DNA of 26,417 nt from CAYIYO01 sp964367715. Its GTDB lineage: Bacteria > Chlamydiota > Chlamydiia > Chlamydiales > Criblamydiaceae. Positions 1 through 9,574 of this stretch are shown one piece after another. The translations under genes and the position numbers were made by a program. The number at the start of each line of letters is the position of its first letter. Positions within the stretch are counted from its first letter, which is position 1. The stretch is from positions 1 through 26,417 of the forward strand of contig CAYIYO010000024.1 of assembly GCA_964367715.1 (NCBI GenBank), given 5' to 3'. The notes below the pieces were generated by a model. That model worked only from the letters and a program-made list of their open reading frames with translations. It searched no databases and was not told the origin of the DNA.

Positions 1-94
1 GCGCAGCCAAAAAAGGCAATTTTTGAATACAATTGTCTATAATAATAAAATTTTTTACTTATTAACTGTTTTTATGTAAAAAATAATTTAATTA

Positions 95-137
95 TTGATA
101 TTTTATTAAATATAGTGTTATTATATTTAATAAAATA
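95..137 (+). promoter_or_regulatory. Putative promoter overlapped by a perfect 16-bp palindrome
   Basis: A possible sigma70-type promoter reads TTGATA (95-100), 18 bp spacer, TATTAT (119-124). It is covered by a perfect inverted repeat with 16-nt arms, TATTTTATTAAATATA (99-114) and its exact complement (122-137), separated by 7 nt. The dyad centre lies at about 118, next to the -10 element, where a repressor would sit; in RNA a late-starting transcript would not contain the left arm. A second possible -10 (TATAAT, 38-43) lies further upstream without a good -35. The whole 1-153 stretch is extremely AT-rich, so chance dyads are more likely than usual. A weak ribosome site (TAGG, 141-144) precedes the ATG at 154. 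Confidence 0.4.
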
Positions 138-153
138 AATTAGGTTGTAAACT

Positions 154-3100
154 ATGTCCACCTCGTTACGAAGAGACCTCCCTTCTCTTGAAAATATACT
201 CCTAGAAGCGCTTAATGGAATCGATAACCCACCCCCTATTCTCCCCCCTAATAAGTTTCCTGAAGAAGAAACCCAGTTAGGTAGGGTTGACAGGTTATGC
301 GCTCTTATCGAATCTGGTGAAGAATTGAGCCCTTTTCATCAAATCCCTGGATTTTTAAATAAAATCATAGAGAGTTTTCAGCGCTTTATTCGATGGATCC
401 TAGGGAACCCCCCCCTTTTTCCTATGGATGCCCTACAATTGCGCTACGCGATGGAAATTTTTAATACTTTTGATGAGAGGCTTTTTCCTATTGGGCACCC
501 CCTCTCACAAACTCAAAAAAGGCTTCCTTTTTCGTTTGTTTTGAACACTTGGATCACATTTTTGTCAAAACAAGAACAAAATGAAGAAATAACGGGTAGT
601 ATTAGAGAGCTTAAAACACTTTATGGCTATCAAAAAAATATCGAAGAGATTCACTCCTCTCCCTGGGAATGGCGTCGTAAGCAGCTGTTTAATCAAATGG
701 TAAGTCGTCTAACTAAAGAGATAGACAATCTCAAAGAGGGCGAAAGCGTCTCTTTTCCCGGCGGTTATATTACAAGTATTTTCGATTCCAATAGAAAACT
801 GCAAGATTTTAACCAAGCAAAAAACGTGGTTACGTCGCGCCCTTCGTTTGATGATAAAGAAAATATGCTTTATCGCGTCACTAAAAGATCAAACAATAAC
901 GTTGTTTTCGAAGTACGCACACTTTCGAATAATAAGGAATCGACAGAAAACAATCAAAACTTTGGTAAAGTCAATTTTATTAAAGAGTCGGATCCTATCG
1001 ATTCACAAGAATTTATTAAAGGTCTTCCTGTGCTGATCGACGCACAGTTGAAAGCGTTTGAAATTAAAAATCCTGAAAAAAAAGCAGTGGATTTAATAAA
1101 AACAAGACAAGGTATAGATGAAATAGTAGGTGAAATAAGAGGTTCGTTGGCATCAGCTAAAGTCAAAGAAATATTTAAAAATTTTAATCTTAGGGACCGG
1201 TCTAACAAAGAAAATTCTATACAAGCGAAGTCTAAGCAACTGCCGACTGATAAAAAGATGATGGATCTTTTTTTTCGGATAAAAGGCAAGAACGACGCCT
1301 TCGTCAAGCGTACAGGAATGGAAATTTCACTTCTTTTATGGATTGCCAAAAACTGTCAAAAAGAACTTCAGGGAAATGAAGTCTATCGCCAGTGGATGCG
1401 GGCAAATGTAAACAGTATTTTAGGGCGGTTGAAACGCCATTTTGGAAACACAGAGCAAGTGCAAGAGAAGCTTAAACCTCTTATTGAAACGCTTACCAAC
1501 ATTGTAAAGAATATCCAGGAAACGGCTGTAGCAGCAAAAAAGGAGATCATTCCTCCTTCCCAGAAAAACGTGGATAGGACATTTAGCGATCCGATCGTTA
1601 TCGAAAATATTCCATTTCCCGCAGAAACATCTACTCCTTCAGAAAAATCTATTCCTTCGAAAATAACAGTGTTTGTTCCTCCTACCTATTTTGAATCAGA
1701 AGAAACAGCATTTAATCATATGCTAGAGATAAAGAAAAAGATAACTCAGCTTTCGGATAAAGAAAAAATAGGCGAACTGCGGCAACTAGTAAATCAAGCC
1801 TATGCAGCCTTAGAAAATGCAGATAAAAAAAATATCTTTGCTGAGATTGAATCAAATCAGTTAGAGGAATGGACCGCTTTTGTTAATCTCTTAGCCCGCT
1901 GCTCCTTACAAGTGCAGTTGGGAACAAATCAAAAAGCGCCGACACCGGCTGCTATTTACCACTCCCTCTTTGGAATTTATATTGCTCAAGTATTAATAAA
2001 GAAAAACCCTGCAAATAAATTCGATCAATTTTGTATTGATACAACCCACTACCACGATATTTTAAGATACCCTCACTTGGATCTTGGAGTATATGGTCCA
2101 CGCATAAAAGAACTTTTAACAAAAATACGAGGAGCCCCCGATTTAAAGCCTGTGGACCTTACAAATGTGATTCCAGAAAAACCAAAGGCCTGTTTAGAAG
2201 CCTGTATTGATGGAACCCCAAATGAATATAAGTATTATTACCAATTTAAAGAGTCTTCACGACAGGGAGTAGTGCAACGGAATCAGTTACGAGACGAAGT
2301 ACACAATCAGATATCGACGATTTCTCAACACTTCGATCAAAAAGGTCCTCTTCCCCCTCAAATTGTTTTATTCCGCCAAATGCGGGTTGTTTCGATGGTG
2401 ATGATGGACCGTTATCGAGTCATTCATTGCAAAGGCCTTTTTGATAAAGTTAAGAGGAATTTCAACGCATTAATCAGCACATTACGCTGGGCAGTAAATA
2501 GGCAGAAGAACTGTTCGGGTGATAAATTTGATAAAAAAATGCTGGTTTTTTCAACGAATAATTTAAAAGAATTGATCGATAGTCTGTTGAGAAGCAGAAA
2601 AGCTCCTTCTAATTTTGTGATAAAATCACATATCCCTTTGGTTCAGCCTACGTTGTATATCGGATCACTAGGAATTCATTATCATTCACGTAGTGAAGGG
2701 CATTTTGTTATAAGTGCTTATAACGACAACACAGAACTTTCCTCTCCTTACGACGCTCCCTTAGATAAAAAAAAATCAACCAAAAGGATTAATAATTACC
2801 TTACGAAAGGAGGGATAGCTGATCAAGTCACAGAAGGGGAATCAAAATCTATCTCTCGGAGGCCTGTAGGGGAAGATGGAAAGGGTGTGCTTTCCAAAAA
2901 TAAGCATATTTTAGAAGAAGATGTAACACACAGGAAAAATCATGCCTGGATGGTAAGTGGTGACTATGGTAGGGAGCAGGAGGTAGAAAGGCGAGGTTAT
3001 GCTAAAGAACTGGAAAACCAATCCGTTTATGTGGCGACCTACTATCCGACAGGGGTAGTTGAAGGCGAACATCTAATCAATCGATCAGATGTACATCTTC

Positions 3101-6100
3101 CCGGACAATCGATAGATGTTTTTCGAGAAATGCGTCTGAGCCTGACGGATCCCGAATCGGATCGTATTGAAAAAACGGTGGCATTTTTTGATCGCCATTT
3201 AACGATGTTGCAGGATAAAGATTATCAAATTCATTGGAAGCAATTTTTGCGTTTAAATCTGTTTCGAAATGCGTCCCTCTATTTGCATCTTTGCAAAAAG
3301 CCAACGTATTCGAATGTGTTATTAAAAAAACTAAGAGAGTGGTCGAATAGCCCGGTATTAAATATCGAGACGCAGCTATTTTTAATGGACCTTAAATACG
3401 AAATTTTAGATGCCATGAAAAAGGCGAATCAAAAAGTAGCGCATGAAGTTTTAGATGAATCTATTCGTTTTTTAGAGTTAGAGGTAACAAAAGACTTTGA
3501 AAAAATCAAAGGTTGGCGCGAACAGTTAAAAGTAGGGGCTTCACCTGAACTGGAACCTAATCGACAGGTAATCCATCAAACCTTTCTTCACCAACATTTT
3601 TATCGCGCAGTCGACGACTTTGACTCCCCAATGGAAAAGGAACAGTTATGGGCTATTCAAGAAAGTTACTTTATCTTTAAAAATAGCGCGCTAAGCGATT
3701 CCCAGAGTACACTATCTGAAATGATGATCAGTACTCTCTATCAGCGTTTGCTTCCTCAATTTATCGAATACATGAAAGACGAAAAACAAAAAAATACCTT
3801 TCTTGCAAGCATTAATAACAATAACTCTATGGCTTGGAAGGGCACATATCCTTGTTACACCTCGGGTTCAATTCAAATCGATCTAGAACAGGGGCGTTAC
3901 TTCGTCAATGGGAAAACAAAAGGAGCACTCTCAAAATCGGTGTTAAATGATCCTCAATTTAAAAAGGTCTTCGGCGATACGGTTTTTCCTTTGGTTGAAA
4001 TTTCTTTAATAAAAGGAGAGGAGGGAGGAGTTGTCTATAGGCTGATATATAAAGAGAAGGAATATATATTAATAGAATATCCAGACTATCCTCTTCGTAT
4101 TTGTAAAAAGTTTAAAACCTCAACCCTCCCTTTCTGGAACACCGAATGGTGTCAACTTAAGGAAATTCAAGTATTAGCTCCTTCATTAGTTAATCCAGAT
4201 CCAATCAACCAATCGAACTTGACAAGCTGTATTGAAAGGAGTTTCAAAAAGAAAAACACACCTTTAGAGATAGGAAAAGGTCTTTGTTGGATCAATCCAA
4301 AAGAAAATCGCTTTTTTATCGAAAATGAAGAGGGCTCTCTTCGTTATAAGGGGTCTCTTAGTGCCCATACAAATTTAGCAAATAATACCGCTGCCGAGCA
4401 GGATCAAAAAATGTTAAGGCACATCTCTGATGTAACAGCGATTCATAGGGGAGAAGAGTTTGAAGTTATTAATATGAGTGAGAGCCTTTCGTTACAACCG
4501 TTTTCTCGCCTTGCTGATAATAAAAACATGATTGCCTTAGGAAAAAATGGGAAGGTCGAAAGGATAGTCTATACAGATCTTCTTCTCGAATATTATTGGG
4601 ATAACAAAGGACAAAAATGGCAAGCGGTCTATCATCCAGGATATCATCTTTCTAGCAAATTTGTAGAAGACTTTTTTATTGAAAAATCGGACTCCTATCG
4701 TTTTTTTCCAAGCCTTTTTACAAATTTTCAATTGCTGGAAAACAGTGAAGGCAAAGGAAAACTTATCCTGGTAGGAGAAGAGTACAGCACATTCTTCATG
4801 ACTGAAACCCACTCTACGCAAGCAAAATGCCACGAGGTCATTCAACCTGTTCGCTCCACAGAAAAGAGTTCCCTTTTATATGCGTATACGATTGATCCAA
4901 CAAAGGGAATTAAAAGCGAAACAAAAGAGGGCTACCTTTATCTTGCATATGTTCTCTTTACACAATCAAAGTATGCAGAAGCAACCTATTTTCTTAAAAA
5001 AGCCAAAGGAATAGGGGGCTCTCTAGAGTTCGATCAACTGATTGAATGGTTTGACAAATGGCCTAAAAAATCTTCGCAGGCACAGGCAGTGCGTCTTCAT
5101 TTAAAAATGCTTCAAAAGGAGAGACAGCTCCAATCGGAAGGGTCAGACGAAAAAAAGGAAAAAGTTGATCGTGAAGTTGACGAGCTAACAGCCAAATACA
5201 ATACAAACAAGCGTTTAAATAAATTGCCTGCAGAGATTCTCTTGACGGAACAAGAAGAGCTCTCTCTTCAATTCTCATCCTTAGTTAATGTAGGACAGGA
5301 TAAATCGACATTAAATGATGAAATCAAAAGTTTAGAAAAAGCATTAGAAGAAAATCCTATCGAAGAAGCAGTGCCTTCGCAAGAGGCAGAGGAATTTTCG
5401 GCTCTCCTTTTTCCGGAATTGTATTCTTTTGTTACCGATTCTTCTTCTTCTGGCAACGCAGATTCTGCCGATGGGAAGGTTCAAGAATTTATTTTAGAAA
5501 TAAACGAATTAGTCAACAACGAGGATGCTTTTCTAACCGAAATGAGCGCCGCCTTAATTGAGGATATCAATAAGGCGAAAGAATCTGTGGTTGCCACAGA
5601 AAAAGGCATAAATCGCGAACGATTGGACGAAATCAAGAGTCAGATAGTTTCCATCCAATCCACCGCTAGAACAGAATTAAAAACCGCTAAACAGCGAATA
5701 CTATCTGGTCTAACTCTTCGCAATATTGAGCCGAAATCTTTTCAAAGTCTACGTAAACAGTTAGCAGAAAGCGAGCGGCAGAAGGAGATTTTCTTTACAA
5801 CAGCCCTTTATTGCTATGGAACAAATGAATGGAGCGCTCTGATTCAAAAGGAAATTGTTAATGAAGAGGGGGTAGAAGACTTAAAGGAACAGATAAGAAC
5901 CTTTCTTTTAGCAGCGACAAAAGAGCAGCAAGCCACCTGCGCGATCCACTCCATCACGCAATACGAGAAAGACGCGACAGAGGAAAATTACCGTCAGCTA
6001 GTAGAGGTGCTTTCAATCACCCGTTTCTATTGTGTTAACAACCATCCATATCGAACCGCTATCCTTCTTTTAGAATTTGAAATGGGAATCATTCTCCGTA

Positions 6101-9100
6101 AAAGCCAAGTAAATAATATTGTAAAAATGATGTCGAAAGAAAATGTGTTTAAACATGAGGCATTAGCAGGAGGAAAAACAGCGGTATTAAGGAATATCAT
6201 TAGTAAGCTTAAAGCGGACGGAAAATCGCTTTCAGGGATGGTGACACACGAACCTCTCATGGAAATGCATCACCCGCTATTTCAAATAGCAACAAATGAA
6301 ACCTATGGGGACGAAGTCTTCCTTTTTCGATTTAATAGAGAAGAGAAAACAACAGTGACTTCTCTAACTCTTCTTTACCGCAATCTTCTTCGTGCGACGA
6401 TTAATCATGGCCGTATCGATACAACTAAAAGAGATCTTCTTAGCTTACACCATGCTGTTATCTTAAAATATGAAGAACTCGAAAAATGTGAAGAAATTTC
6501 TTTAAATCTAAGGGAAGAATTTATTTTACTAGATAAAATTACAAAGTTATTAGCGGAACGTGCACGCCTCGGTAGCGATGAAATGGATCAAGTATGCGAT
6601 CCTACAAAAGAACATAACTACGCGTTAAGAATCGAAGATAGGCTAATCCCTCTGGATCAGACAAAAGTGCATGCAGCCTTAACGCTATTTTGTTGGATTA
6701 AAGAAAACGACATTTACAGCCCTATCTTTTCGAAGAATCAACAAGACACATTGACAAACGACCAAAAAAATGCACTTCTAAGATTTCTTGCCCAAAAGGT
6801 ATGTGAAACGTATTTATCAAAAGATGATATGGAAGCAGGAATGTGCTATTTTACAGGTATTGAAGAGACCGGTAAACCCGCATCGTTTGAAAAGTGTAAT
6901 GATTTTTTTGAAAATGTGGTTAAAAATAATAGAAATCATCTTCTTTTACGCGCATTTCACACTTACCTTCAAGACAATAGAGTCATTGCCAGCACATTAA
7001 AAAAGCGGGGAGGAGAAAAATTTGCCCGCTCGGAAGATGGAATTCTTGTCAAACCATGTGAAAGAAATGGAAAACCAAGCGAACGGTCCGAACACGGAAC
7101 AGAAGAAGAAACAATTTGGTACCACTGCTTAAACTATATGGACCTGACTTTAGGTGGTGTCTCTATTGTTCAGATTAAACAAATGGTTCTGGACGAACAA
7201 GCAAAGGCAATGCACGCCTTAAAACAAAAAAAACTCATCGATCCTTCAGGCACATTTTCTATAGCTACAACAGAGCAAGCGCTTCAATTTTACCAAGAAT
7301 TTGAGCTTCATCTAGATAGGGTCAAAGAAAGCGATTACGTTGCAATTGCCCATCGACTAAACACCACCCGAGGCCTTATGGCAGACTTTTTAGCAGGCCG
7401 CGTATTTTCTCAAATTAAACAATCAGAAGAAAAAATTGTAGGCAATACTCAAGACATGGTGGAGATGATTCACGAATTTTACGGCGCCTCAGGAACTTCC
7501 GATGCCTACCGCGTTTTTCCAGATAAAGTGCAAAAAGAGGATCCTGAATTGCTAAAACAGGCTGGAGTTGATGGCGCAGTCCTCCTTTCCATGATTAATC
7601 AGTACGAACAAGGGGACATCTGCCAATTGGACTCTAAGGTCTCAGCGCCCTCTATCGCCGAACAAGTTGCAGAAAAATGTCTTCAAGAGAAAGGTTCTTG
7701 TGTCGTCATCGACCTCGCAGCCTCTTTTCCTGGAAAAAATGCAGATGAAATCGTAGAGGCAATTGCACAATTTCTCCCTGATCACCACATTCGCTTTGTT
7801 GACAACAATGACCGAGTGAGACTTCGCGAACCACAAAAAGTGGCTACAACCTCTTTCAACGCTAACAATTGTCCTGAGCCACTCGTGACGATTTTAGATA
7901 AGGCGCATACGCGCGGGACAGATATCGTTCAAGAAAAAAATACGGTAGGATGGATTACGATCGGTCCACACACAAAAAAAGAAGAATTCTTACAAGCCTA
8001 CATGCGTTTACGCAAGGCAGGAAAAGGACAAAAAGCACGTTATCTTCTTGAGCCCGCAGCAGCGGAACTGATCGGCGCTCCTTTTACCTTGCCTAAACTC
8101 ATTTATTTCTTACAGAAAAATGAAGAAAAAGAGCTAAAACCTCTTCACCTTAAAGCGGAAATTCAGAAAATTAGTGCAATTCCAAAAACCGCCCTTTACC
8201 TTGCTTTATCTAAAATTCATTCTTTAGAAACTAGGAAACAAATATGGAATCTATGCCGCACCTATTTTATTCAGCCCACTCAGCAATCGGTTCAAGAGAT
8301 GGGAGCTCCTTTGAAATTGTCATCCACATCCGAAACACTAAAACAACGAGCAAAGGATGAATACGATAAATTAGTAGAGGTAGTTGCTAAAATAAAAAAT
8401 CAAGCCATAGAAAAAAACCTAGATTTAGATCCCGAAGTATTTATGAACGCTCTACAGCCTGCTTTCGATAGCTTAGAAGCGAAACAAAAAACAATTGGGG
8501 AGCAGGGAACTCTTCTTGATTCAAAATATCTTCCAAGTACAATGTTCGCGAATACAACTGCGCTCGATCAAACCCAAGAAGTAGAAGTAGAAGTAGAGGT
8601 AGAGGTAGAGGTAGAGGTAGAAGTAGAAGTAGAAGTAGAAGTAGAGCAGGAACAACAAGAGGAGCTACAAAAAGCAAGAACAGGCTATAAGGGTGAAAAG
8701 TGGAGGTCTATCCCACGATCAAGAACTTGTTCTGATTTGATGGAGTACTTGAATGAAATTAGACGTAACGGGGAAGAAATCGATTGTATAAAAGATAGTA
8801 TAAGAGCGTTTTTATATAGAAATACGAAAAATAATTTTCATTTTTATGGAAATAACATTTTTTATACTTACAATGTAGCAGATCCATTCGCATTTAATTC
8901 GAATCCGGCAGTAGCAAAACGACCTTGGGGTGCCGAAACAGAAAAAGACCCTCTGGCCCCAGGTCAGCAAAGAATACTCAGCGTTCCCATTCTTGTTGAA
9001 ACAAAACAGATAACTAATGAAGATCCTTCAAGAGCTGTCTCGACAATCTTTGCTAGCACTTTAGACATGGATCATATTTTTAATCCGTTAGACTTGCAAG

Positions 9101-9471
9101 AGTCACAAGATGTCGATCTATATATCTATAATTTTAATTCTTGTGATCTAACAGGAAGAAATACATGTTGGAAAAATTATCCAGAGAGGATTCAAAGAGA
9201 AATTGTTATCTCTCTTGTAAAAGCAAAATATTTTGCAGGCGAAATCAATCTCTTAGATCCATCGCTTGAGACGGCCTCTCTCTATTTTAAAGAAAAACAA
9301 TTTTTTATCGAATGGTTGAATCAGGTGAGGGGGGAAAAGGGGAAAGAAGAGGTGAAGCGAATGGAAATCAATCTTAAAAAGTACTTAGTTGCATTAAGGC
9401 CAAGTATTGACCTTCAAAAGGATTATCCATCAAGCACAATGGCAAAAGCTTTTCGCGAGGTCTTATGCTAA
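154..9471 (+). CDS. Giant DUF3638/DUF3645-family helicase-like ATPase (3105 aa)
   Basis: The C-terminal half carries the ordered signatures I know from the DUF3638/DUF3645 family, mainly found in eukaryotes and also in some chlamydiae. A degenerate P-loop EALAGGKTAV (2002-2011) is followed by a Walker B-like DEMDQVCDP (2142-2150). Then come a DUF3645-like stretch from about 2300 (KPCERNGKPSERSEHG), a GASGTSD motif near 2450, DKAHTRGTD (2582-2590, motif V-like) and QAYMRLRKAGKGQ (2614-2626, motif VI-like). After these comes an acidic (Val-Glu)11 tract (2810-2831), where relatives have E/Q-rich runs, and a C-terminal domain of about 270 residues. The first 1550 residues match nothing I recognise. 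Residues about 1590-1720 look TPR-like then coiled-coil. No signal peptide or membrane segment is visible. The P-loop has AGGKT where the family usually has MGxGKT, so ATP use is uncertain. Function is unknown; a host-directed or nucleic-acid role is only inference. Confidence 0.85.
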   Translation: MSTSLRRDLPSLENILLEALNGIDNPPPILPPNKFPEEETQLGRVDRLCALIESGEELSPFHQIPGFLNKIIESFQRFIRWILGNPPLFPMDALQLRYAMEIFNTFDERLFPIGHPLSQTQKRLPFSFVLNTWITFLSKQEQNEEITGSIRELKTLYGYQKNIEEIHSSPWEWRRKQLFNQMVSRLTKEIDNLKEGESVSFPGGYITSIFDSNRKLQDFNQAKNVVTSRPSFDDKENMLYRVTKRSNNNVVFEVRTLSNNKESTENNQNFGKVNFIKESDPIDSQEFIKGLPVLIDAQLKAFEIKNPEKKAVDLIKTRQGIDEIVGEIRGSLASAKVKEIFKNFNLRDRSNKENSIQAKSKQLPTDKKMMDLFFRIKGKNDAFVKRTGMEISLLLWIAKNCQKELQGNEVYRQWMRANVNSILGRLKRHFGNTEQVQEKLKPLIETLTNIVKNIQETAVAAKKEIIPPSQKNVDRTFSDPIVIENIPFPAETSTPSEKSIPSKITVFVPPTYFESEETAFNHMLEIKKKITQLSDKEKIGELRQLVNQAYAALENADKKNIFAEIESNQLEEWTAFVNLLARCSLQVQLGTNQKAPTPAAIYHSLFGIYIAQVLIKKNPANKFDQFCIDTTHYHDILRYPHLDLGVYGPRIKELLTKIRGAPDLKPVDLTNVIPEKPKACLEACIDGTPNEYKYYYQFKESSRQGVVQRNQLRDEVHNQISTISQHFDQKGPLPPQIVLFRQMRVVSMVMMDRYRVIHCKGLFDKVKRNFNALISTLRWAVNRQKNCSGDKFDKKMLVFSTNNLKELIDSLLRSRKAPSNFVIKSHIPLVQPTLYIGSLGIHYHSRSEGHFVISAYNDNTELSSPYDAPLDKKKSTKRINNYLTKGGIADQVTEGESKSISRRPVGEDGKGVLSKNKHILEEDVTHRKNHAWMVSGDYGREQEVERRGYAKELENQSVYVATYYPTGVVEGEHLINRSDVHLPGQSIDVFREMRLSLTDPESDRIEKTVAFFDRHLTMLQDKDYQIHWKQFLRLNLFRNASLYLHLCKKPTYSNVLLKKLREWSNSPVLNIETQLFLMDLKYEILDAMKKANQKVAHEVLDESIRFLELEVTKDFEKIKGWREQLKVGASPELEPNRQVIHQTFLHQHFYRAVDDFDSPMEKEQLWAIQESYFIFKNSALSDSQSTLSEMMISTLYQRLLPQFIEYMKDEKQKNTFLASINNNNSMAWKGTYPCYTSGSIQIDLEQGRYFVNGKTKGALSKSVLNDPQFKKVFGDTVFPLVEISLIKGEEGGVVYRLIYKEKEYILIEYPDYPLRICKKFKTSTLPFWNTEWCQLKEIQVLAPSLVNPDPINQSNLTSCIERSFKKKNTPLEIGKGLCWINPKENRFFIENEEGSLRYKGSLSAHTNLANNTAAEQDQKMLRHISDVTAIHRGEEFEVINMSESLSLQPFSRLADNKNMIALGKNGKVERIVYTDLLLEYYWDNKGQKWQAVYHPGYHLSSKFVEDFFIEKSDSYRFFPSLFTNFQLLENSEGKGKLILVGEEYSTFFMTETHSTQAKCHEVIQPVRSTEKSSLLYAYTIDPTKGIKSETKEGYLYLAYVLFTQSKYAEATYFLKKAKGIGGSLEFDQLIEWFDKWPKKSSQAQAVRLHLKMLQKERQLQSEGSDEKKEKVDREVDELTAKYNTNKRLNKLPAEILLTEQEELSLQFSSLVNVGQDKSTLNDEIKSLEKALEENPIEEAVPSQEAEEFSALLFPELYSFVTDSSSSGNADSADGKVQEFILEINELVNNEDAFLTEMSAALIEDINKAKESVVATEKGINRERLDEIKSQIVSIQSTARTELKTAKQRILSGLTLRNIEPKSFQSLRKQLAESERQKEIFFTTALYCYGTNEWSALIQKEIVNEEGVEDLKEQIRTFLLAATKEQQATCAIHSITQYEKDATEENYRQLVEVLSITRFYCVNNHPYRTAILLLEFEMGIILRKSQVNNIVKMMSKENVFKHEALAGGKTAVLRNIISKLKADGKSLSGMVTHEPLMEMHHPLFQIATNETYGDEVFLFRFNREEKTTVTSLTLLYRNLLRATINHGRIDTTKRDLLSLHHAVILKYEELEKCEEISLNLREEFILLDKITKLLAERARLGSDEMDQVCDPTKEHNYALRIEDRLIPLDQTKVHAALTLFCWIKENDIYSPIFSKNQQDTLTNDQKNALLRFLAQKVCETYLSKDDMEAGMCYFTGIEETGKPASFEKCNDFFENVVKNNRNHLLLRAFHTYLQDNRVIASTLKKRGGEKFARSEDGILVKPCERNGKPSERSEHGTEEETIWYHCLNYMDLTLGGVSIVQIKQMVLDEQAKAMHALKQKKLIDPSGTFSIATTEQALQFYQEFELHLDRVKESDYVAIAHRLNTTRGLMADFLAGRVFSQIKQSEEKIVGNTQDMVEMIHEFYGASGTSDAYRVFPDKVQKEDPELLKQAGVDGAVLLSMINQYEQGDICQLDSKVSAPSIAEQVAEKCLQEKGSCVVIDLAASFPGKNADEIVEAIAQFLPDHHIRFVDNNDRVRLREPQKVATTSFNANNCPEPLVTILDKAHTRGTDIVQEKNTVGWITIGPHTKKEEFLQAYMRLRKAGKGQKARYLLEPAAAELIGAPFTLPKLIYFLQKNEEKELKPLHLKAEIQKISAIPKTALYLALSKIHSLETRKQIWNLCRTYFIQPTQQSVQEMGAPLKLSSTSETLKQRAKDEYDKLVEVVAKIKNQAIEKNLDLDPEVFMNALQPAFDSLEAKQKTIGEQGTLLDSKYLPSTMFANTTALDQTQEVEVEVEVEVEVEVEVEVEVEVEQEQQEELQKARTGYKGEKWRSIPRSRTCSDLMEYLNEIRRNGEEIDCIKDSIRAFLYRNTKNNFHFYGNNIFYTYNVADPFAFNSNPAVAKRPWGAETEKDPLAPGQQRILSVPILVETKQITNEDPSRAVSTIFASTLDMDHIFNPLDLQESQDVDLYIYNFNSCDLTGRNTCWKNYPERIQREIVISLVKAKYFAGEINLLDPSLETASLYFKEKQFFIEWLNQVRGEKGKEEVKRMEINLKKYLVALRPSIDLQKDYPSSTMAKAFREVLC
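8581..8646 (+). repeat. In-frame hexanucleotide microsatellite (11 x GTAGAR)
   Basis: Eleven uninterrupted copies of GTAGAA or GTAGAG encode eleven Val-Glu dipeptides (residues 2810-2831) of the giant protein. Codon variants are grouped (GAA, then GAG, then GAA), as expected if the tract grew by slippage or unequal exchange. Because the unit is 6 bp, length changes keep the frame and only alter the length of the acidic tract. Confidence 0.95.
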
Positions 9472-9534
9472 ATGTGATTCAAGGTAATCGGTCAAAATTT
9501 TTCATATAAAACAGACTGATTGATCAGCGGCTGA

Positions 9535-9571
9535 TAGACAAAAATAGCGAGATCTTGTATATACGTATCTC
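9535..9571 (+). promoter_or_regulatory. Putative nrdR promoter with overlapping dyad
   Basis: TAGACA (9535-9540), 17 bp, TATATA (9558-9563) is a good sigma70-like match. The expected start site near 9570 leaves only about 5 nt before the nrdR ATG at 9575. There is no Shine-Dalgarno sequence. A dyad GAGAT (9549-9553) / ATCTC (9567-9571) is centred on the -10 element and could be an operator; it does not obviously match a canonical NrdR box. Confidence 0.5.
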
Positions 9572-9574
9572 ACT

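Noticed and set aside
8581..8646. Direct repeats as a CRISPR array
   Set aside because: Units are 6 bp, tandem and in frame with no spacers.
8441..8677. Leucine-rich reading frame opposite the Val-Glu tract
   Set aside because: Poly-Leu/Pro composition is a by-product of the hexanucleotide repeat read on the other strand; no start signals.
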